Below, one piece after another: positions 17,841 to 24,480 of a DNA stretch of 64,000 nt (the first letter of the stretch is position 1; each line of letters starts with the position of its first letter). A model generated the notes under the pieces. It saw only the letters and a list, made by a program, of their open reading frames with translations, was not told where the DNA came from and made no database searches. The translations under genes and the position numbers were made by a program. The DNA is from Palsa-506 sp963755815 (GTDB taxonomy: Bacteria; Actinomycetota; Actinomycetes; Streptosporangiales; Streptosporangiaceae). The stretch is from contig CAVWLF010000008.1 in assembly GCA_963755815.1 (NCBI GenBank), positions 62,001 through 126,000 of the forward strand. The letters are read 5' to 3'.

Positions 17841-18135
17841 CACGCTATGTCGACGGCGCCGGCAACCATCACCAGGGCATTCTAGCCTCACTAGCGCCAT
17901 TTGACGCGGGCCAAGGTAACGGAAAGTATTCGCTTACCTAGAGTGATATCAGCGCGGCCATCGGCGGTAGTCCCGGCGGGGAGTTATTGCACCGGGCCGC
18001 TCGCTGATCCGGGCCGGGTCCATTTCCGGGCCCGGGCGCGGATATTCACCAGCTGGGGGTGGGGTGTGACCGGCGGCCGGCCGGGTGTAGTGTGCGGGGC
18101 CGGCCTGACAGCAGGAGGAGGAGGAAGAGAACGCC
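17841..18135. other. Divergent intergenic region between two MalT-like genes
   Basis: 295 bp with no convincing gene. A GGAGGAGGAGG purine run at 18115-18125 serves as ribosome site for the GTG at 18136. No clear dyad or promoter is seen. Confidence 0.5.
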
Positions 18136-18852
18136 GTGGAACAGAGCGGGCTGTCCGTGGAGCAGGGCCTGCTGCCCGTTGCCGAAGATCAGCTACAGCC
18201 TCCGCCGTTCAGCTTTCCGGTCCTGCACCGGCAGCGGGTGACCGATGTCCTGGACCGCGCCGCCCGGCACCGGGTCACGCTGGTGTGCGGGCCCGCAGGC
18301 ACCGGAAAGACGGTGGCCTGCGCGACATGGGCCGCCGCGCAGCCCGGAGACCGGAAAGTGGCCTGGCTCACCCTGCATGCGGATGAGGACAGGGCCTGGT
18401 TCTGGGCGGACATCTGGGCGGCACTGACCCGCGCCGGTGCGGTGCGGCCCGAGGCGGCGGACTCGCTGGCGGACGTCTCGGCCGACGACTTCCCGCTCCG
18501 CCTGGCTGAGGTAGCGCGGGTGTTCGGCGTTCCCGCTGTCCTGGTGATCGACAACGCGCATGTGATCACGAACGGAGCCGTGCTGTCCGGCCTCGACTCT
18601 CTCATCCGTCATGCGCCACCCACCTGGCGCCTGTTCTTGTCCGGCCGGCAGCCACCCGGGCTGCAACTGGTCCGGCTGAAGGCATCCGGCGGGCTGGCGA
18701 TGGTCGGCGCGGCCGCCCTGGCGTGCACTCCGGCCGAAGCCGATGCATACCTGGCGCTGCCGGGCAACGAGTTTAATAGCCGGCCGGACCGCGCCTGGAC
18801 CGGGTCGCCTACGCCTGCTCCGGCCTGGGTGGCGCCGGGAGGCCAGCAGTGA
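18136..18852 (+). pseudogene. Truncated MalT-like regulator (N-terminal ATPase part only)
   Basis: 238 residues from a GTG start with a strong ribosome site. The protein follows the N-terminal NTPase of MalT-like regulators: P-loop CGPAGTGKT near residue 51, a strand WLTLHADEDRAWFWADIW, Walker B VLVIDNAHV, and LFLSGRQPPGLQLVRL. Homology runs to about residue 215 (CTPAEADAYLALPGNEF), where family members continue for a further 600 residues including the TPR and LuxR HTH domains. Here a proline-rich tail follows and the frame stops inside the convergent neighbour. It is either a decayed gene or a short ATPase kept as a modulator of full-length paralogues; decay is the simpler reading. Confidence 0.65.
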
Positions 18853-19186
18853 CCCGGCCGACGGCTCCGAGCACCGCCGCCGCGGCCGCGGTGACACGTG
18901 CGGTGCCGAGCGCCGGGAGCAGGGCAATGAGGACGCCCGCGATCTCGTCCAGCGTGACACCGTGCTCGAGTGCGGTCGTGACCCGCTGATCGTAGACCGT
19001 CTCCGCGGAATCACCCGCCGCCACCAGTCCGGCCAGCTGGACCAGCGCGTGAGTTCGCACGTCAAGCCCGGATTCGTCGATGTTGTCGGCCGCCGGGCCC
19101 AGGGCCGGCTGCAGGACGGCTTGATCACCCGCCGCCGCACCCGCCAGCCATTCGGCCGACGCGACCCGGCTGCGGCGACGGCTCAC
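18809..19186 (-). CDS. Carboxymuconolactone decarboxylase-like (CMD/AhpD fold) protein
   Basis: 125 residues with the all-helical CMD pattern: HALVQLAGLVAAGDSAETVYDQRV, then the signature helix pair LEHGVTLDEIAGVLIALLPALG and TAAAAAVLGAVG. It contains no cysteine, so it cannot act as an AhpD-type thiol peroxidase and belongs to the non-redox branch or to uncharacterised relatives. Its start overlaps the stop of the upstream 86-aa gene by 4 bp (ATGA), and its 3' end overlaps the truncated MalT-like frame by 44 bp on the opposite strand. The substrate is unknown. Confidence 0.75.
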   Translation of the reverse strand: MSRRRSRVASAEWLAGAAAGDQAVLQPALGPAADNIDESGLDVRTHALVQLAGLVAAGDSAETVYDQRVTTALEHGVTLDEIAGVLIALLPALGTARVTAAAAAVLGAVGRVTAGLPAPPRPEQA

Positions 19187-19443
19187 CCGCAGCCGCCGAT
19201 GCCCGTCCGCAGGCGCAGCGCGTCAGCACCGAGCAGATTGAGGCTGACCAGGTGGAGCCCGAATTCCTGCAGGCGGTCCAGGAATCCGTAGAGCTCGCAC
19301 TGATCACGGACCGAGGCGACGACCGACGTCCAGCCCCGGCCGGACTCGATGGCGAGTTCGTCCAGGGCGCCCGCCAGCAGCGGCCCGCACTCGCCCCGGA
19401 TGACGATCCGGTACCGGTCGCGGGCGCGGTTAGGCAGGGTCAT
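19183..19443 (-). CDS. Small alpha/beta protein, paralogue of the 27456 protein
   Basis: 86 residues from MTLPNRARDRYRIV (an in-frame GTG at 19452 is also possible; the ATG is better spaced from GAAGG). The pattern is strand-helix-strand-helix-strand: RYRIVIRGE, a helix, WTSVVASVRDQCELYGFLDRLQEFGLHLVSLNLL. The core VRDQxxLxGxLxRLxxFGLxLV recurs in the 80-aa protein at 27456-27698 (IRDQAALHGLLARLETFGV). Similar small proteins are familiar from actinobacteria, without assigned function. It is first in a two-gene operon with the CMD-like gene and is preceded by a cluster of TCACCC/GGGTGA sites. Confidence 0.7.
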   Translation of the reverse strand: MTLPNRARDRYRIVIRGECGPLLAGALDELAIESGRGWTSVVASVRDQCELYGFLDRLQEFGLHLVSLNLLGADALRLRTGIGGCG

Positions 19444-19537
19444 GGTCGGCACCCTTCAGTGGCCGTCACACTCTTCGCCGGCAGGCGTATGCGCTCCGTC
19501 CGCGCCTGAATGCTTGGTACCTGCCTACGCGATGACG

Positions 19538-19580
19538 GGGTGACGCGTCTTCACCCGTTGCGCTTACTTCACCCGGGTGA
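19538..19580. promoter_or_regulatory. Cluster of TCACCC/GGGTGA half-sites
   Basis: GGGTGA at 19538-19543, TCACCC at 19551-19556 and a perfect 12-bp palindrome TCACCCGGGTGA at 19569-19580. The same half-sites recur at 24402, 27309-27380 and 28340. A regulator-binding role is inferred. Confidence 0.5.
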
Positions 19581-19817
19581 CTCTCAGCGTTTGGGCTGAA
19601 GCAGCCGGATACGGCCGGGATTCTCCGCTTCCGGCCCAGCGCCCCGGACCGTGCGGCAGGCGCGGGTCACCCGCGCCGGGCCACCCGCGCGGCGATCGTT
19701 ATCATCCACGGCGGATGAGGACATACCCGCGTCGCCCGTCGATCATCGCCAGGAAGCGGGCGGCGCGCCTGGCCGTGCCGCCAGGTCGATAACCACCTGC
19801 GGGCCTGGGTCCTGACG

Positions 19818-19841
19818 AAAGCCAGAACAAAAGCCAGAACA
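19818..19841. repeat. 12-bp tandem duplication
   Basis: AAAGCCAGAACA occurs twice in immediate tandem, ending 9 bp before the ATG of the hdeD-like gene and just ahead of its AGGAG ribosome site. Confidence 0.85.
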
Positions 19842-19850
19842 GGAGCACTG

Positions 19851-20444
19851 ATGGCATCCGGCGAGTATGGGGCGCAACCGCCACCCCCTTCGGGGATAGC
19901 GGCCCCGTGGCAGGCGACGCTGGTTCTCGGCGTGCTGACGCTGATCCTCGGGATCATCGTGAGCTTCCACCCGACCGGATCGCTGAACGTGGTCGCCGTC
20001 CTGCTCGGCATCCTCATGATCCTGTCCGGGATCTTCCACCTGATCCGGGTACTCGACCCGGCGGAGCTGCACCGGGTCTGGCTCGGTATCGCCGGGCTAC
20101 TGTTCATCGTCATCGGCGTGGTCCTGATCCGTCATCTGCACCTGACCAGGGCCATCATCGGCCTGATCATCGGCCTCACCTGGATCGTCCAGGGCCTGTC
20201 CGCGCTCATCGGCGGAATCGCCGGCGGCGTCCGGGAAGGCCGGGTCTGGTGGATCATCTTCGGGGCGGTGAGCCTGATCGCGGGGATCGTGGTCGCGACC
20301 GCGCCCGCCGACTCGCTCAACGTGCTGGCCGTATTGCTCGGCATCTGGTTCAGCATCATGGGCATCTTCGAGATCATCGGCGGGCTCCTGCTCCGGCGGG
20401 TGAGCCGCGCGACCGAGGCCGCGACCGGGGCGACGCCCGCCTGA
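19851..20444 (+). CDS. HdeD-family (DUF308) membrane protein
   Basis: 197 residues with six hydrophobic helices in three repeated pairs (for example LVLGVLTLILGIIVSFHP, VVAVLLGILMILSGIFHLI, LLFIVIGVVLIRHL). The repeated hydrophobic-hairpin plan and conserved 'HPTGSLNVVAVLLGI'/'APADSLNVLAVLLGI' internal repeat match the HdeD/DUF308 family, named for acid resistance in Escherichia coli. Molecular activity is not established for the family. AGGAG lies before the ATG. It is a monocistronic gene convergent with marC. Confidence 0.85.
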   Translation: MASGEYGAQPPPPSGIAAPWQATLVLGVLTLILGIIVSFHPTGSLNVVAVLLGILMILSGIFHLIRVLDPAELHRVWLGIAGLLFIVIGVVLIRHLHLTRAIIGLIIGLTWIVQGLSALIGGIAGGVREGRVWWIIFGAVSLIAGIVVATAPADSLNVLAVLLGIWFSIMGIFEIIGGLLLRRVSRATEAATGATPA

Positions 20445-20497
20445 GGCCGGCCGAGCCCGCCTGCAGCCGGAAAGCCAGCTAGCTCGCGGGCGACGGG

Positions 20498-21145
20498 TCA
20501 GTGCTGGATCAGGTGGATCACCCCGACGTCGGACAGTCCGTCGAGGGCGAGCTGCACGGCCAGCGCCGCGAGCAGGAAGCCGAACACCTTCTCGGTCACC
20601 AGCATGCGGTTCTGGTCGAGGTGCTTGCTCACCCGGTTGGCCCACCGGAACACCACGGCATCAATGGCCAGCACAACGATGAGCGCCCCGGCCACGATCG
20701 CGAAAACGCCAATCGACCCGGCCTCGGCCGAGGCGGTGACCAGGACGACGATCCCGGCCGGATTGAGCAGATACGGGACCGCCAGCGGAAAGGCGGCCAC
20801 CTGCATCGGGTCCTTGCCGGTCAGCTGACCGGATTTCTCGTCCGGCTCGTGCGGGCTGAGAATCATCGAGACGGCGATGATCAGCAGCACGATGCCGCTG
20901 GCGATGCCCAGCGCACCAGCGGAAAAGTGCAGCAGCCTGGTCAGGAGCCCGCCCAGGACGAGGAGCAGGACCGCCACGGTGCCCGCGGTGGTCAGCATTT
21001 TCCTGACCACCCGGCCCTTGGTGGCGGCCGGCATGTCAGCGGTCGCCTCCAGGAAGGGCACCAGCGCGATCTTCGGCCCGATGCCGATCAGCAGCAGCAG
21101 GAAGATATCGATCGCCGCGGCGACGTCGACTGACTCGAACTCCAT
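20498..21145 (-). CDS. MarC-family integral membrane protein
   Basis: 215 residues, the family's usual length, with six hydrophobic segments. Family features are the first helix IDIFLLLLIGIGPKIALVPFLEAT, a middle loop MQVAAFPLAVPYLLNPAGIV (the conserved P-A-P/NP region of MarC/UPF0056), and the final helix KVFGFLLAALAVQLALDGL. The start at MEFESVDV is chosen because AGGAGG lies 8 bp upstream. The frame continues upstream without a stop and could add a further membrane helix from 21331 (see the intergenic entry). The transport substrate is unknown; the old link to multiple antibiotic resistance is not supported in later work. Confidence 0.8.
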   Translation of the reverse strand: MEFESVDVAAAIDIFLLLLIGIGPKIALVPFLEATADMPAATKGRVVRKMLTTAGTVAVLLLVLGGLLTRLLHFSAGALGIASGIVLLIIAVSMILSPHEPDEKSGQLTGKDPMQVAAFPLAVPYLLNPAGIVVLVTASAEAGSIGVFAIVAGALIVVLAIDAVVFRWANRVSKHLDQNRMLVTEKVFGFLLAALAVQLALDGLSDVGVIHLIQH

Positions 21146-21523
21146 GGCCTCAGCCTCCTGCCGGGCGGGGCGCGGGGCCGGGCGGCGCCGGTCCCCGGCC
21201 GGCGGCCGGCCACGGGCGAACTTGGCGCTCATCTTGACCGTCTTGACCGCGCCGGTCGCGCCGGCCTGCAACGTCAGGCCGATGGCGAAGACGATGATGC
21301 CAGGAATGAAGAACGTATGCGACCCGAGCATGATCGAGAATAGCCCTGGCCGAAGGACCCGCCGGTCACCCCGGCGGGGTGATGCGGGAAGTGGCCTGCC
21401 GCGGCATCGTAAGCCGCGCGGCGCCTGCGCCGCTGGAGATCGCCGTGCCCGCCGACTGGTGGCCGACTGGTGGCCGGATGCCCGTATCGTGCGGCCGGCG
21501 GCCAGCCTAGAGAGGAGCCGATC
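21146..21523. other. Intergenic region with possible N-terminal extension of marC
   Basis: On the minus strand the marC frame is open back to an ATG at 21331 that would encode MLGSHTFFIPGIIVFAIG and a basic linker. Codons there are GC-rich at third positions and the stretch reads as a plausible membrane helix, but the ATG lacks a good ribosome site. The remaining 190 bp hold the promoter for the DUF2252 gene (+); AGAGGAG at 21510-21516 is its ribosome site. Confidence 0.4.
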
Positions 21524-22981
21524 ATGACTGAGCGGACCACCGGGTCGCTGCCGCGACGGCCGGCTCGCTACCAGCTCGATTCGGCCGTGGGTGCGCAGAC
21601 GCCGGCTGAGCGGGCGGCCAAAGGCAAGGCGGCCCGGGCCGACGTGCCCCGGACCAGCCATGCGGTGTTCGATCCGCCCTCCGACCGGCCCGATCCGCTC
21701 GCCCAGCTGGCCGAGCAGGCGAAGACGCGGGTGCCGGAACTGGTGCCGATCCGGTGGGGCCGGATGATGGTCTCCCCGTTCACCTTCTACCGCGGGGCGG
21801 CCCTGCCGATGGCCAGTGATCTGGCCGGCACGCCCGCGTCCGGGCTGGCCGTGCAGGCCTGCGGCGACGCGCACCTGTCTAACTTCGGCATTTTCGGCTC
21901 GGCCGAGCGGCGCCTGATGTTCGATGTCAACGATTTCGACGAGACGCTGCCCGGTCCGTGGGAATGGGACGTTAAGCGGCTGGCCGCCAGCCTGGAAGTG
22001 GCCGGGCGTGACAACAGTTTCACTGACGTCCAGCGCCGTGAGATCGTCACGGCCGCGGTGACCCGGTACCGGCAGGCGATCCGGGACTTTGCCGGAATGA
22101 CCAACCTGGGCGTCTGGTACGCGCACGTGGATGTAGACCAGCTGCGTGCTGAACTCGGCACGCAGCTCAAGCAGCGGCAGCGCAAGCTCATCGACAAGGG
22201 CGTGGCCAAGGCGCGGACCAGGGACAGCATGCAGGAAGTGGCCAAGCTCACCCAGGTCGTCGACGGCCGGCCGCGGATCATTGCCGACCCGCCGCTGCTC
22301 GTGCCGCTGGCCGACCTGGCCGAGGAGGGCGGCCGCCGGGACTTCCGGGCCGAGCTCACCGCCCTGGTGGGCCAGTACCGGCGGACGCTGGAAACCGACC
22401 GCCGGTTCTTGCTGGATCAGTACGAGGTCGTCGACGTGGCCCGCAAGGTCGTCGGCGTCGGCAGCGTCGGAACTCGCTGCTGGATTGTCCTGATGCTCGG
22501 CCGGGACGACTCTGACCCCCTGTTCCTGCAGGTCAAGGAGGCCGAGGCATCGGTCCTGAGCCGCTTCGCCGGCGCCAGCAAGTATGCCAACCAGGGACAG
22601 CGGGTCGTCGCGGGCCAGCGGCTCATGCAGGCGTCCAGCGATATCTTCCTGGGCTGGCAGCGGATCGAGGAGGGGCTGGACGGCCAGCGGCGCGATTTCT
22701 ATGTCCGGCAACTGCGGGACTGGAAGTTCTCCCTCGACATCGAGACCATGATCCCGCGCGGCCTGCGGCTGTACGGCGAGCTGTGCGGGTGGACGCTGGC
22801 CCGGGCGCACGCCCGCTCCGGGGACCGGATCGCCATCGCCTCCTATCTGGGCGGCTCGGACGTATTCGACCGTGCCATCGCGCAGTTCGCCAGTGCGTAC
22901 GCCGACCAGAACGAGCGTGACCACCGGGCCCTCGTCGAAGCGGTCGCCGCCGGGAAGATCACCGCACAGCAGGGCCTGTGA
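21524..22981 (+). CDS. DUF2252-family protein
   Basis: 485 residues, typical family length. It contains the conserved early motif RMMVSPFTFYRGAALPMASDLA, the kinase-like segment VQACGDAHLSNFGIFGS (aminoglycoside phosphotransferase/choline kinase-like GDxHxxNF), the DxNDFDE motif (FDVNDFDETLPGPWEWDVKRLA) and LCGWTLARAHARSGD near the C-terminus. The GD.H..N...D layout recalls protein/small-molecule kinase catalytic loops, so phosphotransfer is plausible but not shown for the family. It stands between marC and the GAP-family gene. Start chosen at MTERTTG by its ribosome site. Confidence 0.85.
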   Translation: MTERTTGSLPRRPARYQLDSAVGAQTPAERAAKGKAARADVPRTSHAVFDPPSDRPDPLAQLAEQAKTRVPELVPIRWGRMMVSPFTFYRGAALPMASDLAGTPASGLAVQACGDAHLSNFGIFGSAERRLMFDVNDFDETLPGPWEWDVKRLAASLEVAGRDNSFTDVQRREIVTAAVTRYRQAIRDFAGMTNLGVWYAHVDVDQLRAELGTQLKQRQRKLIDKGVAKARTRDSMQEVAKLTQVVDGRPRIIADPPLLVPLADLAEEGGRRDFRAELTALVGQYRRTLETDRRFLLDQYEVVDVARKVVGVGSVGTRCWIVLMLGRDDSDPLFLQVKEAEASVLSRFAGASKYANQGQRVVAGQRLMQASSDIFLGWQRIEEGLDGQRRDFYVRQLRDWKFSLDIETMIPRGLRLYGELCGWTLARAHARSGDRIAIASYLGGSDVFDRAIAQFASAYADQNERDHRALVEAVAAGKITAQQGL

Positions 22982-23050
22982 AATCGGCCTGATCCGGGGC
23001 CGGCCAGCGGCGCGGCCTGCTCGCCGCGCTGACTCCGGGAGTCGTGCGGC

Positions 23051-23698
23051 GTGGTAATTGATCTTCTGATCATCGGGCTCGCGATCGCCCTTGAGCCCTT
23101 TCCGATCACGGCCTTCATCCTGATCCTGAGCGCTGAGCGGGGGACCAGGAAGGGCCTGGCGTTCATCCTCGGCTGGCTGGCGTGCCTGATCGTGGTGATC
23201 GCCGCGGTCATCCTGGTCACCGGCGGCAAGCCGCCCAGGCCGAGCACCGCGCCATCGACCGCCGCGCTGGTCATCAAGCTGGCCCTGGGCGTCGTGCTGA
23301 TCCTGGTCGCGTTGCGTCAGCGGCGCCGGATGGGCCGCCCGCGCAAGCCGGCCGCCTGGATGTCCAGGCTGGACCAGCTCTCGCTGTGGGCCGCGGCCGG
23401 GCTGGCCGCGTTCCTGCAGCCATGGACGCTGGTCGCGGCCGGCGCCGCGACCGTTACCCAGGCCAAGCTCTCCACCGCGGGCGACTACCTGACGCTGCTG
23501 GCCTTCTGCCTGCTGGCCACCTCCAGCTTCCTGTACCTGGAGCTGTACGCGGCCTTCGCGCCCGCCGCGGCCTGCCGCCGGCTGGAGCGGCTGCGGACCT
23601 GGCTGGACACCCACCAGGACCAGGTGATCATCGTGATCTGCCTGCTGCTGGGCTTCTGGCTGGCCGGCAAGAGCATCTACCTGCTGGTCAGCAGCTGA
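23051..23698 (+). CDS. GAP-family (Sap, sulfolipid-1-addressing protein-like) membrane protein
   Basis: 215 residues from a GTG start, with six predicted helices. The N-terminus (LLIIGLAIALEPFPITAFILIL) with its EP-P motif, and the central AFLQPWTLVAAGAATVTQA, match the actinobacterial GAP family related to mycobacterial Sap, which helps export sulfolipid-1 precursors. The family has a LysE-like six-helix plan. A glycolipid export role is inference from family only. It follows the DUF2252 gene by about 70 bp on the same strand and ends before a strong hairpin. Confidence 0.8.
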   Translation: MVIDLLIIGLAIALEPFPITAFILILSAERGTRKGLAFILGWLACLIVVIAAVILVTGGKPPRPSTAPSTAALVIKLALGVVLILVALRQRRRMGRPRKPAAWMSRLDQLSLWAAAGLAAFLQPWTLVAAGAATVTQAKLSTAGDYLTLLAFCLLATSSFLYLELYAAFAPAAACRRLERLRTWLDTHQDQVIIVICLLLGFWLAGKSIYLLVSS

Positions 23699-23766
23699 TC
23701 ACGACGCCGACCTGTCCCTCGTGCGATGTCGGCCTGTCCGCTTGCGCCGCGGTGGCCTGGGCAAAG

Positions 23767-23801
23767 TTTTCCGGCCCGCCGGAAGCCGGCGGGCCGGAAA
23801 A
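23767..23801. terminator. Bidirectional terminator hairpin
   Basis: A 16-bp perfect stem (TTTTCCGGCCCGCCGG) with a 3-base loop AAG. The A4/T4 flanks make a classical intrinsic terminator on both strands, between genes converging from 23698 (+) and 23842 (-). Confidence 0.9.
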
Positions 23802-23841
23802 CCGGGGCAGCAGCGCCCGGCCGATGGTGGCGAAAGCGCGC

Positions 23842-24336
23842 TTATGCGGCGCCGTCGCCGTGCAGGGCGTCCTGGAGTTCCTTCTCGTCTTCCTTGGACA
23901 GCGAGGTCTTCAGCACGGTGCCGCCGAACTTGCTCATCGCCTCGACGGCCTTGTCCGGGGTGACCTTCTCCACCATCAGGAACAGCGCCGAGGTGCCCGG
24001 CTGCAGCATGCCGCGGACCTGGTCCTGGAACTGCCTGTCGATTCCGGTCTTGGTGATCTTGCCCATCAGCGCGCCGAGCCCGGCGCCGACGGCCAGCCCG
24101 AGCACCGGGATGAAGAACAGCAGCCCGAACAGCACGCCCCAGAACATGCCCCAGGTGGCCCCGGCGCCGACCATGTGGTGGCTGGTGTGCACGTGGTAGT
24201 CGCCATCGGCGTCCCGCTCGATCACCGCGATCGCGTCGGGCTCGATGATCAGGTCGGCGGCCAGCCGCCGGGCCTCGTCGGCAGCGGCCGTGGCCGTCGC
24301 CTGGTCCGGGTAACCAATCGCAATCAGATCAGACAT
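23842..24336 (-). CDS. DUF1269-family membrane protein (paralogue of 14592)
   Basis: 164 residues with the same plan as the protein at 14592-15080: N-terminal DLIAIGYPDQATATAAADEA, the strand region AIAVIERDADGDYHVHTSHH, a glycine-rich hydrophobic hairpin (WGVLFGLLFFIPVLGLAVGAGLGALMG) and a C-terminal domain ending VLKTSLSKEDEKELQ. The MSDLIAIG start at 24336 is preferred to the ATG two codons upstream. A CACCC-N5-GGGTGA site lies 66 bp upstream at 24402, linking it to the putative regulon of this block. Function unknown. Confidence 0.8.
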   Translation of the reverse strand: MSDLIAIGYPDQATATAAADEARRLAADLIIEPDAIAVIERDADGDYHVHTSHHMVGAGATWGMFWGVLFGLLFFIPVLGLAVGAGLGALMGKITKTGIDRQFQDQVRGMLQPGTSALFLMVEKVTPDKAVEAMSKFGGTVLKTSLSKEDEKELQDALHGDGAA

Positions 24337-24401
24337 GGGCATCTCTCTTCGTAGCCGGTGAAAGTACAGGTCAGTACATCAGACCGACGCCGCACGGGCG
24401 C

Positions 24402-24417
24402 CACCCGGGACGGGTGA
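24402..24417. promoter_or_regulatory. CACCC-N5-GGGTGA dyad
   Basis: CACCC (24402-24406) and GGGTGA (24412-24417), upstream of the DUF1269 gene on the minus strand and downstream of the MalT-like gene start region. Same half-sites as at 19538, 27309 and 28340. Confidence 0.4.
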
Positions 24418-24480
24418 TCCAGCCCGTCCGGGGGGCCTAGCACGGCAACTCGCCGGCCGGCCAGGATGGAACGCGCCGAA

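Larger units (their letters stand above)
19453..19850. other. 400-bp divergent intergenic region
   Basis: No gene seen. It holds the TCACCC/GGGTGA cluster at 19538-19580, a dyad with arms GGCGCGGGT/ACCCGCGCC at 19659-19677, and a 12-bp tandem duplication just before the hdeD-like start. It should carry promoters for the 86-aa gene (-) and the hdeD-like gene (+). Confidence 0.6.

Noticed and set aside
21146..23614. Upstream part of a 1038-codon minus-strand frame ending in marC
   Set aside because: Antisense to the DUF2252 and GAP-family genes with Gln/Arg/Gly-rich composition; only the marC end (and possibly 62 codons before it) is credible.
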